Positions 8,964 to 17,299 of a DNA stretch of 64,000 nt are shown in pieces. Origin of the DNA: Kribbella aluminosa (GTDB lineage: Bacteria > Actinomycetota > Actinomycetes > Propionibacteriales > Kribbellaceae). The stretch is from positions 1,798,001-1,862,000 of the forward strand of contig NZ_JAGINT010000002.1 in the NCBI RefSeq assembly GCF_017876295.1. The letters run 5' to 3'. The notes below the pieces were generated by a model. The model was given only the letters and a program-made list of their open reading frames with translations. It was not told the DNA's origin and ran no database searches. The position numbers were made by a program, and so were the translations under genes. Each line of letters opens with the position of its first letter. Position 1 is the first letter of the stretch.

Positions 8964-10375
8964 TGGAACCGCTCATCGGACTCCAGCTCGGCGCGATCTC
9001 GTTCGCCGACGAGGGGGTCGACGTCATCGACCTGCTGGCCGAGAAGGCCGGCGTGACGGCGCTGTTCGTCGCGACCCAGGCGTTCGACCGGGGCGTCCAG
9101 GGCCGTCAGATCACAGGCCGGCCGCACCCGGGTCATGGTCCGTACGACTTCGACGACGACCACTGGGGCGGGTCGTACGTCACCCAGCACGCGGAGCACT
9201 ACCGCGGATCGGTCCTGCAGCCGTATCGCGCGCCGGATCGGGACGTCGAGGGGTACGACGTACTCGCCTCGGTGATCCCGAAGGCGCGCGAACGCGGCCT
9301 GCAGACCTACTCCTTTGTCCTGGAGAACAGCCACTCGGGCTTGACGCGCTACGTGCCCAACTGGTCCAAAGTACTGCAGGTCGACGCCTGGGGACGCAGT
9401 GACAGTTACGCCTGCGTGCGCAACCCGGACTACCTCGCCTGGTGGCTCAGCCTGGTCGAGGACCAGGTCCGGCATTACGAACTCGACGGCATCATGTTCG
9501 GCTCGGAGCGGAACGGGCCGCTCGGCAACGTGCTCGAGGACGGCGGGTTCGCTCGCGACGGACGCCCGTACTGCTTCTGCTCGCACTGCGTCGCCGCCGG
9601 TGAACGCCGAGGTATCGACAGCCGGCGCGCGGCCGAGGGCTACGTGAAGCTCTACCAGCTCGCCCGCGGTAACGACGACTCGAGCTTCATCCGGTTCCTG
9701 CGGCTGTTGCTGACGTACCCGGAGATCATCGCCTGGGAGCAGCTCTGGCACGAGGGCTACGAGGAGCTGCAGAAACGGCTGTACGGCGCGGTGAAGTTCC
9801 TAGCTCCCGACGTACAAGTCGGGTGGCACGTGTGGCACCACAACACCTTCTCGCCGCTGTACCGCGCCGAGATGGACTACACGCGCATCCGTGAGTACTC
9901 CGACTTTGTGAAGCCGGTGATGTACAACAACTGCGCCGGGTACCGCCTGCACCATCACATCTCCGCCTGGCGGCGCAGCATCTTCCGGGAGATCGACGAG
10001 CAGACGGTGTACGACCTGTTCCGCCAGTCACTCGGGTACGACGAAGCGATGCCGTTCGACGAGCTACCCGGCCGCGGGCTGTCCACGGACTACGTACGCC
10101 GCGAGACGACCCGCACGCTCAAGGAGATCGACGGACAAGCGCGGGTCTACCCCGGGCTCGATGTGAACGTCCCGACTCCGTCCCACGTCAAGCAGACCGG
10201 ACCGGACGACATCGCCGACTCCTTGACCACCGCCCTCGACGCGGGGGCCGACGGCGTCATCCTCTCGCGGAAGTACTCCGAAATGGACCTCGGCAACCTC
10301 GAGGCCGTCGGCTCCACCCTGCGCCACCGCGCATCTGAAGCACAGCAGCACTCAGCGCAAGGGAGACCATCATGA
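8963..10375 (+). CDS. TIM-barrel glycosyl-hydrolase-like protein of unknown activity
   Basis: The 470-residue cytoplasmic protein resembles the hypothetical glycosyl-hydrolase-like (GHL) TIM barrels. Features are LDGIMFGSERNGP, a cysteine cluster YCFCSHC near residue 210, and a Trp/Tyr-rich central region (VQVGWHVWHHNTF). No family with a known substrate is recognised. ATG 8963 overlaps the previous stop (TGATG); GTG 8960 is an alternative. Its place after GH127 suggests a second intracellular hydrolase or lyase for the same imported oligosaccharide. Confidence 0.6.
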   Translation: MEPLIGLQLGAISFADEGVDVIDLLAEKAGVTALFVATQAFDRGVQGRQITGRPHPGHGPYDFDDDHWGGSYVTQHAEHYRGSVLQPYRAPDRDVEGYDVLASVIPKARERGLQTYSFVLENSHSGLTRYVPNWSKVLQVDAWGRSDSYACVRNPDYLAWWLSLVEDQVRHYELDGIMFGSERNGPLGNVLEDGGFARDGRPYCFCSHCVAAGERRGIDSRRAAEGYVKLYQLARGNDDSSFIRFLRLLLTYPEIIAWEQLWHEGYEELQKRLYGAVKFLAPDVQVGWHVWHHNTFSPLYRAEMDYTRIREYSDFVKPVMYNNCAGYRLHHHISAWRRSIFREIDEQTVYDLFRQSLGYDEAMPFDELPGRGLSTDYVRRETTRTLKEIDGQARVYPGLDVNVPTPSHVKQTGPDDIADSLTTALDAGADGVILSRKYSEMDLGNLEAVGSTLRHRASEAQQHSAQGRPS

Positions 10376-11826
10376 AATCAAAAGCAACCCGCCTCGCTTC
10401 GCTCGGCGGGTGGGGTGGCCGGAAATCAGCAACCCGCCTCGCTTCGCTCGGTGGGTGGGGTGGGCGGAAATCAGCAACCCGCCTCGCTTCGGTCGGTGGG
10501 TGGGGTGGGCGGAAGGCTGTGCTCCGGCGGCCGGTCTTCTGGTATGCCGTGCTTTGCTCGCTTGCCCTGACCGTCTCCGCCTGTGGCGGCAGCGGCGGGT
10601 CCGCGGGCAGCTCCGGTGTCAAGGATGGTAAGGCCCTCTCGGTTCTGGTGACGACCGAGAACACCTCCGTTCCCGCCGAGCTCAAAGCTCTTGCCAACGG
10701 CAAGTGCAAGACCGAGGCGACGGCACTGCCGCTGGACATCCAGCAGTCGCCGAGCGCCGACATCCAGCAGAAGATCCAGTTGCTGGCAGGTCAGGACGCG
10801 CTGCCCGCACTGTTCGCCGGCGGCAACTCGTTCATCGACAAGGGCGGTGATCTGCAGAAGAACGGCCAGGTCCTCGACCTGGACAAGGCACTCACGGACC
10901 TCGGCGTGAACGACAAGATCACGCCGGCGGCGAAGTCGACCCTGAAGCAGCTCTACAGCGGGACAACTCCCTCACTGCCGTTCCAGTACAACATCGAGGG
11001 CATCTGGTACAACAAGAAGATCTTCGCCGAGCAGCACATCGCCGTACCGAAGACGTGGGGCGAGCTGCTTGCCGCGGCCGACAAGCTCAAGGCCGCGGGC
11101 ATCACGCCGTTCACCGCCTCCGGTGCCACCAGCTGGACCATCAGCCGCTGGGTCGGGGCGTACCTGTTCCGCTCGCTCGGGACGAACGCCATGCTCGACG
11201 TCAAGGAGCACAAGGCGAAGCTCACCGACCCGCAGTACGTCGCGGCTGCGCAGGCGATCCAGGACCTCGGCAACAAGAAGTACTTCACCGACGGCATCAG
11301 CGGCATCGACTACGACACCGCGAACAACCAGTTCCTCACCGGGAAGGCCGCGATGATGTACATGGGCAGCTGGCTGCTTGCCCTGGTCAACGATCCGGGC
11401 AAGAACAAGATCGGTGACGCGGTCGGCCTGATGCCGTTCCCCGCGGTCGAGGGCGGCAAGGGCGACATCAACGCCTACCCGGCCAACACCGGCGCGCCGA
11501 CGTCGGTGAACCCGAAGCTGTTCGGACCGAAGACCCAGGCCTGGGTGAAGTGCATCGCGACCAACTACGCCTCCGACTCGATGGAGCAGTCCGGCACGTT
11601 CTCGGGCTTCGTCATGGACCACCCGGTGAAGAACCTCCCGCCGCTGACGGCCGACGTACAGCAGCGGATCGACAAGTCGACTTCCACGGTGCTGTGGTTC
11701 GAAGCCCTCTTCAACAACAAGGCGAACCAGGACGCCGGCGGGTACGTCGTCAAGCTCCTCACCGGGAGCATGTCCGCGGCCGACTACATGGGCCTGCTGC
11801 AGAACGACCTCGACACCGCGCAGTAA
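10372..11826 (+). CDS. ABC sugar importer, solute-binding lipoprotein with repeat-bearing N-terminus
   Basis: This is a 484-residue extracellular family 1 binding protein. A lipoprotein signal (FWYAVLCSLALTVSACGG, Cys at about residue 67) is followed by the two-lobed domain with the usual IEGIWYNKKIF and TGKAAMMYMGSW blocks. It is unusual in that residues 5-49 are three copies of ATRLASLGGWGGRKS, encoded by 45-bp repeats, in front of the signal. The ATG at 10372 overlaps the previous stop, which supports translation through the repeats. An in-frame GTG at 10519 would give a normal-length signal and leave the repeats as leader. It feeds the two permeases that follow. Confidence 0.9.
   Translation: MKSKATRLASLGGWGGRKSATRLASLGGWGGRKSATRLASVGGWGGRKAVLRRPVFWYAVLCSLALTVSACGGSGGSAGSSGVKDGKALSVLVTTENTSVPAELKALANGKCKTEATALPLDIQQSPSADIQQKIQLLAGQDALPALFAGGNSFIDKGGDLQKNGQVLDLDKALTDLGVNDKITPAAKSTLKQLYSGTTPSLPFQYNIEGIWYNKKIFAEQHIAVPKTWGELLAAADKLKAAGITPFTASGATSWTISRWVGAYLFRSLGTNAMLDVKEHKAKLTDPQYVAAAQAIQDLGNKKYFTDGISGIDYDTANNQFLTGKAAMMYMGSWLLALVNDPGKNKIGDAVGLMPFPAVEGGKGDINAYPANTGAPTSVNPKLFGPKTQAWVKCIATNYASDSMEQSGTFSGFVMDHPVKNLPPLTADVQQRIDKSTSTVLWFEALFNNKANQDAGGYVVKLLTGSMSAADYMGLLQNDLDTAQ
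10384..10518 (+). repeat. Three tandem 45-bp palindromic repeats inside a coding region
   Basis: Units start at 10384, 10429 and 10474. Each contains ACCCGCC - 11 bases - GGCGGGT (perfect in unit 1, GT-wobble in units 2-3), so each can form a REP-like hairpin, and each keeps frame because 45 is divisible by three. Units differ by a few point changes, mainly in the hairpin and the last bases. Confidence 0.9.
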
Positions 11827-11836
11827 GGAGAGCTCC

Positions 11837-12721
11837 ATGGAATCGGTACTGGGGAACAAAAAGGCGGTCGCGGTCCTGCTCGGGCCGGCGCTGATCTTCT
11901 TCGTCGGCGTGATCGCCGTGCCGGTGGTCTGGTCGTTCGTCTACAGCCTGTACACCGGCAACGTCATCCGCGGCTTCACCTTCGTTGGTGCGGCCAACTT
12001 AACCCGGTTGTGGTCGGATCCCGAAGCCCACCAGGCGTTCTGGTTCACGCTCAAGTACGCGCTGGTTGTCACGGCCGGCCAGATCCTGCTCGGCTACGCG
12101 CTCGCGCTGCTGTACGTCTTCGTACTGCGTCGCGCCTCGACGCTCGTGCGCACGATGGTGTTCTTCCCGGTCGTCCTGCCGACGGTCTCGGTCAGCCTGC
12201 TGTTCAGCCGGTTCTTCCAGTACGCGCCGACCGACGGCCCGATCAACTCGATCCTGAAGGTGCTCGGTGCCCAGCACGTCGACTTCTTCTCCGCCGGCGG
12301 TACGTCGTTCATCGTCCTGGTCGTGATGGACCTCTGGCGGACGCAGGGCTTCTACGCGGTCTTGCTGTACGCCGGACTCGTGGAGATCCCCGACTCCGCC
12401 ATCGACGCCGCCCGCGTGGACGGCGCCGGCGGGTGGCGGCTGGTGCGGCATGTCGTCGTACCGATGTCGCTGCCGGTGCTGTTCTCGGCGGTGATCTTCA
12501 GCTTCAACGCGTCGCTGAAGGTGTTCGACTCCGTGCTCGCCCTCACCCGGGGCGGTCCGGGCAGCGACACGACGCCGCTCAACCTGTTCATGTACAAGAC
12601 GTCGTTCCTCAGCACCGACTACGGGTACGGCAGCACGATCGCCCTCCTGATCACCGGTGTCTGCCTCGTCGTCACGCTGGCCATCTTCCGCTCCTCGCGC
12701 CGCGACCTGACGAAGGGCTGA
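11837..12721 (+). CDS. ABC sugar importer permease (MalF-type)
   Basis: This 294-residue inner-membrane protein has about six hydrophobic segments and the EAA loop that docks the ATPase (DAARVDGAGGWRLVRHVVVP, about residues 193-212). It starts at ATG 11837 after AAGGAG. It belongs to the carbohydrate-uptake family 1 transporters. With the binding lipoprotein upstream and the second permease 4 bases downstream it makes the import channel. No ATPase is encoded here, so it presumably uses a shared MsiK-type ATPase, as many actinomycete sugar importers do. Confidence 0.9.
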   Translation: MESVLGNKKAVAVLLGPALIFFVGVIAVPVVWSFVYSLYTGNVIRGFTFVGAANLTRLWSDPEAHQAFWFTLKYALVVTAGQILLGYALALLYVFVLRRASTLVRTMVFFPVVLPTVSVSLLFSRFFQYAPTDGPINSILKVLGAQHVDFFSAGGTSFIVLVVMDLWRTQGFYAVLLYAGLVEIPDSAIDAARVDGAGGWRLVRHVVVPMSLPVLFSAVIFSFNASLKVFDSVLALTRGGPGSDTTPLNLFMYKTSFLSTDYGYGSTIALLITGVCLVVTLAIFRSSRRDLTKG

Positions 12722-12725
12722 GACC

Positions 12726-13634
12726 GTGACCGTCGACACCGTCAGTCCGCCGGTGCACACCGATCCGCCGAGGGCGCCGGTCCCGCGCGCGACGGACCGT
12801 GCCATCGCGATGTTCGCCGGCAAGGGACTCACCCGGCTGCTGATCGCCGTACTGCTGGTGGTCGTCTGCTACCCGATGTTCTGGATCCTCGCGACCTCCT
12901 TCAAGAACCAGAACGAGTTCCTCGACAAGCCGCTCTGGAAGCTGCCGGCCACCCTGCACGGCTCCAACTACGTCGACGCCTGGACCAACGGCCGGCTCGG
13001 GCACAACGCGCTGAACAGCCTGCTGGTGACGGTGCCGTCGCTGGCGATGATCCTCGTCTTCGGTGCGGCCGCCGGGTTCGCGCTGGAGGTGATGGTCTGG
13101 CGGGGTCGCAGTACGACGCTGTTGCTGATCGTCGGCGGGATCATGGTGCCGGCGCAGATCATCCTGCTGCCGTTGTTCACGATCTACTTCAAGCTCGGTC
13201 TCAGCAACACGTTGTGGCCGCTGATCATCACGTACGTCGGGCACGGTCTGCCGCTGACCGTGTTCCTGATGGCGACGTACTTTCGCGGCGTACCACGGGA
13301 GATGTTCGAGGCGGCGACGATCGACGGCGCAGGGATCTACCGGATGTTCTGGTCGGTCGCCGTGCCGATGGTCCGGAACGGGTTGTTCACGGTCGCGCTG
13401 CTGATGTTCTTCTCGATCTGGAACGATCTGCTGATCGCGCTCACGTTCAACGTGGACAAGAACCTGCAGACCGTCCAGGTGGGGCTGCTGAACTTCAGCG
13501 ACGAGTACGGCTCGCTGCAGTACGGACCGCTGTTCGCGGCGATCAGCATCACGGTCTTCTCAACGCTGCTGGTGTACGTCTTCATCAACCGTCAGGTGAT
13601 GCGGGGTCTCACGGCGGGATCGGTGAAGGGGTGA
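12726..13634 (+). CDS. ABC sugar importer permease (MalG-type)
   Basis: The 302-residue second permease has an N-terminal cytoplasmic stretch, about six membrane spans and the EAA motif FEAATIDGAGIYRMFWSVAVP near residue 198. The GTG start at 12726 is four bases after the previous stop. The final stop overlaps the GTG of the amidohydrolase. It is the partner of the upstream MalF-type subunit; the substrate is inferred to be an apiose-, arabinose- or uronate-containing glycoside from the operon content. Confidence 0.9.
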   Translation: MTVDTVSPPVHTDPPRAPVPRATDRAIAMFAGKGLTRLLIAVLLVVVCYPMFWILATSFKNQNEFLDKPLWKLPATLHGSNYVDAWTNGRLGHNALNSLLVTVPSLAMILVFGAAAGFALEVMVWRGRSTTLLLIVGGIMVPAQIILLPLFTIYFKLGLSNTLWPLIITYVGHGLPLTVFLMATYFRGVPREMFEAATIDGAGIYRMFWSVAVPMVRNGLFTVALLMFFSIWNDLLIALTFNVDKNLQTVQVGLLNFSDEYGSLQYGPLFAAISITVFSTLLVYVFINRQVMRGLTAGSVKG

Positions 13635-14479
13635 TCGTCGACGCTCACACTCACGTCTGGCCTCGCTGGCCGTACGATCCGCCGGTTCCGGATGACACGT
13701 CGCGGGGAAGCTACCAGAACCTGTTGCATGCGATGGACTCGGTCGGCGTGGATCGGGCGGTGCTGATCAACGCTCGGATCAACCGGAGCGCCGACAACAA
13801 CGAGTACGGAGCCGCGGCGGTGGCGGCGTACCCGGATCGGTTCGTGCAAGTGGTGGACCTCGACGGGCGGTGGGATCCGGCGTACCACATCCCGGGCGCG
13901 GCGGATCGGCTTCGGGTGCTGGTCGATCGGTTCCGGCCGGGTGGTGTGTCGCACTATCTGGCGCCGGAGAACGACGGGTGGCTTCGGTCGGCGGAGGGCC
14001 GGGCGGTCTTCGAGGTCGCTGCTGAGGAGGGGCTGTTCGTCAACTTCGCGTGTGCGCCGAGTTGGCAGGCGGACCTGCGGGAGGTGGCTCGCGAGTTTCC
14101 TACGGTGACGATTCTGGTGAATCATCTGGCGGGGGTGACGCTGTGGGGTGGTGGGGTTGAGGAGGCGCTGGCTTTGACGCTGAGCGCGGAGGAGTTGCCG
14201 AATCTCCTGGTCAAGGTGTCCGGGTTCGCGTACGGCACCGATCGGCCGTGGGAGTACCCGAACCGGGAGGCGCTCGACGTCGCGCGGGCGTTGCACGATT
14301 CGTGGGGCCCGCATCGCCTGGTCTGGGGGTCCGACTGGCCGTCGGTCACCGCGCACCTGAGCTACCGCCAGTCCCTCGAACTCATCCGCGAACACGCCCC
14401 ATTCATCGCCCCAACCGCCCTCCCACTGGTCCTCGGCGACAACCTCGAACGCATCCTCACCCGGGAGGCCAACGCATGA
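13631..14479 (+). CDS. Amidohydrolase-superfamily metal-dependent hydrolase
   Basis: This 282-residue protein of the amidohydrolase 2 group has an N-terminal metal pair DAHTHVW (residues 4-10), a later His in ILVNHLAGV and the catalytic Asp in WGSDWPSV. Relatives include lactonases (for example on sugar or pyrone lactones) and decarboxylases. A lactonase step that opens an aldonolactone to the free acid would fit this operon, but this is inferred. The GTG 13631 start overlaps the permease stop (GTGA) and the end overlaps the dehydrogenase ATG (ATGA), so it is tightly coupled. Confidence 0.78.
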   Translation: MIVDAHTHVWPRWPYDPPVPDDTSRGSYQNLLHAMDSVGVDRAVLINARINRSADNNEYGAAAVAAYPDRFVQVVDLDGRWDPAYHIPGAADRLRVLVDRFRPGGVSHYLAPENDGWLRSAEGRAVFEVAAEEGLFVNFACAPSWQADLREVAREFPTVTILVNHLAGVTLWGGGVEEALALTLSAEELPNLLVKVSGFAYGTDRPWEYPNREALDVARALHDSWGPHRLVWGSDWPSVTAHLSYRQSLELIREHAPFIAPTALPLVLGDNLERILTREANA

Positions 14480-15564
14480 GCCGTACGCCGCCGGCGCCGG
14501 AGGTTCGCGCGCAGGCGCGCAAGACGGTTGGGATTGCTGGTACGCCGGCCTCGTGGGAGCGGTACGTTGCGTCAGCATCGGTCGAGCGGCTGCGACGGGT
14601 TGCGGACGTGAGTTGGCTGCCGTACGACGGTGCCGATCGGGGGTCGGGGCCGCCGCCATCGGACGGGGAGGCCGTGGGGCGGCTGCACGAGTTCGTGACC
14701 GGCCTTGACGCTTTGGTTGTCGGGTACGGCTGCCCGCGGGTGACTGCGGGCGTGCTTGCTGCGGGCAAGCGGTTGGTTGTTGTTGGTGATACCCATGGTG
14801 ACCGCTTCGCCGAGCGTATCGACGTTGCCGCTGCGCGGGATGCGGGTGTGCTTGTCGTCGATACCACCAACGGGTCCTCGGATCCGGTCGCTGAGTGGGC
14901 GCTCGCGCTCATCCTCATCGGGCTCCGCAATGCGGGCGCTCACTTCCGCCGGCTCATCGGCGGCGAGGTGCTCTGGCCGGATCGCACGGTCTTTCAGGCC
15001 GACCCGGGGTATCTACGGGGCGAGCTCGCCGGCAAGACGGTCGGTCTGGTCGCGGCTGGGCTGATCGGGCGTCGGCTGATCGAGCTGCTGCGTCCGTTCG
15101 GCGTACATGTGCTCGTGTCGGATCCCGGCGTACCCGATCTGCTCGCCGGGACCTACGACCTCGATCTGACCGACCTCGACACGGTCATGGCCCGATCTGA
15201 GGTGGTCGTTTGCCTTGCCCCGCTGACCGCCGCGACGAAGGGGCTGATCGGCGCCGACCAGATCCGCGCGATGCGCCCGGGGACGGTCTTCGTCAACGTG
15301 TCTCGGGGCGCTGTGGTCGACTCCGAAGCCCTGGTCGAACGCCTCGCCACCGGTGATCTGATCGCCTGCTTGGACGTCTTCGATCCCGAGCCCTTACCCG
15401 CGGATTCGCCGCTCCGCGCGATGGGCAACGTGTTCCTCAGTCCGCACATCGCCGGCGTCACCGCCGCGGCTGAACCTCGCTTCTTCGACCTGATGGTCGA
15501 CGAGCTCGAGCGCGTCTTCGCCGGCTACCGCCCCCGCTTCCCCCTCGTCCCGCGCAACGGGTGA
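14476..15564 (+). CDS. D-isomer-specific 2-hydroxyacid dehydrogenase
   Basis: The 362-residue NAD(P)-dependent dehydrogenase has the catalytic triad in its usual places: Arg in VNVSRGAVVDSEAL, Glu in DVFDPEPLP, and His in LSPHIAGVT. The nucleotide loop reads VGLVAAGLIG, so the first glycine of GxGxxG is Ala, a variation seen in some divergent members. It is the last gene of the operon and probably reduces or oxidises a small hydroxy or keto acid made by the pathway, such as glycolate/glyoxylate or a tetronate; the substrate is not readable from sequence. Confidence 0.85.
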   Translation: MSRTPPAPEVRAQARKTVGIAGTPASWERYVASASVERLRRVADVSWLPYDGADRGSGPPPSDGEAVGRLHEFVTGLDALVVGYGCPRVTAGVLAAGKRLVVVGDTHGDRFAERIDVAAARDAGVLVVDTTNGSSDPVAEWALALILIGLRNAGAHFRRLIGGEVLWPDRTVFQADPGYLRGELAGKTVGLVAAGLIGRRLIELLRPFGVHVLVSDPGVPDLLAGTYDLDLTDLDTVMARSEVVVCLAPLTAATKGLIGADQIRAMRPGTVFVNVSRGAVVDSEALVERLATGDLIACLDVFDPEPLPADSPLRAMGNVFLSPHIAGVTAAAEPRFFDLMVDELERVFAGYRPRFPLVPRNG

Positions 15565-15642
15565 CTCCGTCCGGTGCTGCCTAGGCGGACATGGTCGCGC
15601 TGTCCGCGAGCCGGACCCGGACCCGGACCTCCAGGCACGCAA

Positions 15643-15695
15643 AACCCGCCTCAGGGCGCCGCGCGCACTCTCAGCCCGCCAGGACCGGGCGGGTT
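15643..15695 (+). terminator. GC-rich hairpins after the apionate-type operon
   Basis: AACCCGCC at 15643-15650 can pair with GGCGGGTT at 15688-15695; a tighter alternative uses CCCGCC at 15675-15680 with GGCGGG at 15688-15693. A weak T/G tail follows. It lies 79 bases after the last stop and before the next promoter. Confidence 0.4.
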
Positions 15696-15727
15696 GTGTA
15701 TGCGCGCACGTCCAGCACCGCGATCTC

Positions 15728-15786
15728 TTGACGCGGCGCACTGATCTGCGGCAGTGTTTACAGCGCTGTATTACAGCGCTGTAAAC
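15728..15786 (+). promoter_or_regulatory. Promoter region with a double palindromic operator of the sulfatase/ABC cluster
   Basis: Bases 15756-15786 form a perfect 31-bp inverted repeat: GTTTACAGCGCTGT, spacer ATT, then its exact complement. Each arm contains the self-complementary core ACAGCGCTGT (15760-15769 and 15773-15782), centres 13 bp apart, so two LacI-type sites lie side by side. TTGACG at 15728-15733 could be a -35 element, which would put the operator over the -10 and start. The LacI-family gene at the end of the cluster is the likely ligand. Confidence 0.72.
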
Positions 15787-15832
15787 CTGCCTCGCTCCGA
15801 TTGGGGCGGGGGATTGAGCGGAGAGCTGGTAG

Positions 15833-17299
15833 ATGCGTCCGGACATCGTCATCGTGATGACTGATCAGCAGCGGGTGGGGCTGACGCGGCGGAGTGGGTA
15901 TCCGGTGGACACCATGCCGTTCGTCGACGCGCTGGCGGCCGGCGGGACGGACTTCCGGAACGCGTACACGGCCGCGCCGGCGTGTGTTCCGGCGCGGACC
16001 AGTCTGCTCACCGGGCGGTTCCCGAGCGCGCACCGGGTCCGCCAGAACAGCAACGCGCAGTACGCCTACTACGAGCAGGACCTGCTCGACGTACTGCGGG
16101 CCGCGGACTACCAGCTGCACTTCGCCGGCAAGCCGCACATGCACCGGGGGCCGGCGGACTTCGACACGTACGCCGGGCCGTACTTCCACACCCGGGGACC
16201 CGAACGGTGCCCGGAGGAGAAGGCGTTCGACGAGTGGCTCGAGCGGCTCGATCACGGCGTCGCCGACGAGCCCACGCCGTACGACGTCACGACCCAGCTC
16301 CCGTACCGGATCACCTCGGACGCGCTCCGGGCGGTCCACGACGCGGACCCGGAACGACCCGGCCTGTTCTGGGTCTCGTACCCCGAGCCGCACAACCCGT
16401 ACCAGGTCCCGCGGCCGTACTTCGACCTGGTCGCACCCGAGGACGTCCCGGACCGGATGACGGGGCCGGAGGCAACAAACATCAAGCAAGGCAACTACGC
16501 CTGGCTGCGGAAACTCCAGGAGGACAAGCGCCCCGGGTACGACGACAACTGGCGCCGCTACACCGCCAACTATCTCGGCATGCTGCGCCTGCTCGACGAC
16601 CAGATCAGCCGCCTGCACGAAGGCCTGGCGCAGCGCACCAGGCCGCGACTCACGATCGTGCTCGCCGACCACGGTGACTACGTCGGCGAGTACGGCCTGC
16701 AACGCAAGGGCGCCGGGCTGTCCGAGTTCCTGATGCGGATCCCGCTGATCGTCAGCGGCGACGGCGTCAGCGTCCAGGAACGCGACGAGCCGGTCTCGAT
16801 CGTCGACGTGCTGCCCACCATCTGCGAGGCCGTCGGCCAACCCATCCCCGACGGCGTCCAGGGCCGCAGCCTGCTGCCACTCGCGTACGGCGAGCCCGCC
16901 CCGGAAAGCGAATTCGGAAACATCATCGCCGAGCAGGGCTACGGCGGCCGCGCGTACGACGTGACCGCCCGGCCGCCGTTGCACTTCAGCTACGACGGCC
17001 CGACGTTCGACGAGCTCAACACCGTCACCCAGTCCGGCGCCGCCCGGATGCTCCGCAGCGGGCAGTGGAAGCTCGTCGTCCACGCGGACCTGCCGGGCGA
17101 GCTCTACGACCTGGACACCGACCCCGCCGAGCTCGTCAACCTCTTCGACGACGACCGTCACCTGGCCGTCCGAGCCCACCTGCTGCACGAGCTCACCCGC
17201 TGGCAGGCGCGGCTGACCGACGACCTCCCGAACGGCAACTACACCCCGCTCCGCCTGCCCCACAACTGGCGCTGGGCACCTGAAGGAGAAGCTCCATGA
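15833..17299 (+). CDS. Type I sulfatase
   Basis: This 488-residue alkaline-phosphatase-fold hydrolase carries the formylglycine signature C-x-P-x-R in PACVPARTSLLTGR (Cys about residue 45), N-terminal metal ligands IVIVMTDQQ, and the C-terminal metal site LADHGDYVGEYG. There is no signal peptide, so it acts in the cytoplasm and would desulfate an imported sugar. It needs the formylglycine-generating enzyme, not seen in this window. It starts at ATG 15833, 46 bases after the double operator, and its stop overlaps the binding-protein ATG. Confidence 0.87.
   Translation: MRPDIVIVMTDQQRVGLTRRSGYPVDTMPFVDALAAGGTDFRNAYTAAPACVPARTSLLTGRFPSAHRVRQNSNAQYAYYEQDLLDVLRAADYQLHFAGKPHMHRGPADFDTYAGPYFHTRGPERCPEEKAFDEWLERLDHGVADEPTPYDVTTQLPYRITSDALRAVHDADPERPGLFWVSYPEPHNPYQVPRPYFDLVAPEDVPDRMTGPEATNIKQGNYAWLRKLQEDKRPGYDDNWRRYTANYLGMLRLLDDQISRLHEGLAQRTRPRLTIVLADHGDYVGEYGLQRKGAGLSEFLMRIPLIVSGDGVSVQERDEPVSIVDVLPTICEAVGQPIPDGVQGRSLLPLAYGEPAPESEFGNIIAEQGYGGRAYDVTARPPLHFSYDGPTFDELNTVTQSGAARMLRSGQWKLVVHADLPGELYDLDTDPAELVNLFDDDRHLAVRAHLLHELTRWQARLTDDLPNGNYTPLRLPHNWRWAPEGEAP

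Noticed and set aside
10384..10518. Direct repeats as a possible CRISPR array
   Set aside because: Units are contiguous 45-mers without spacers, are in frame with a gene and there are no cas genes.
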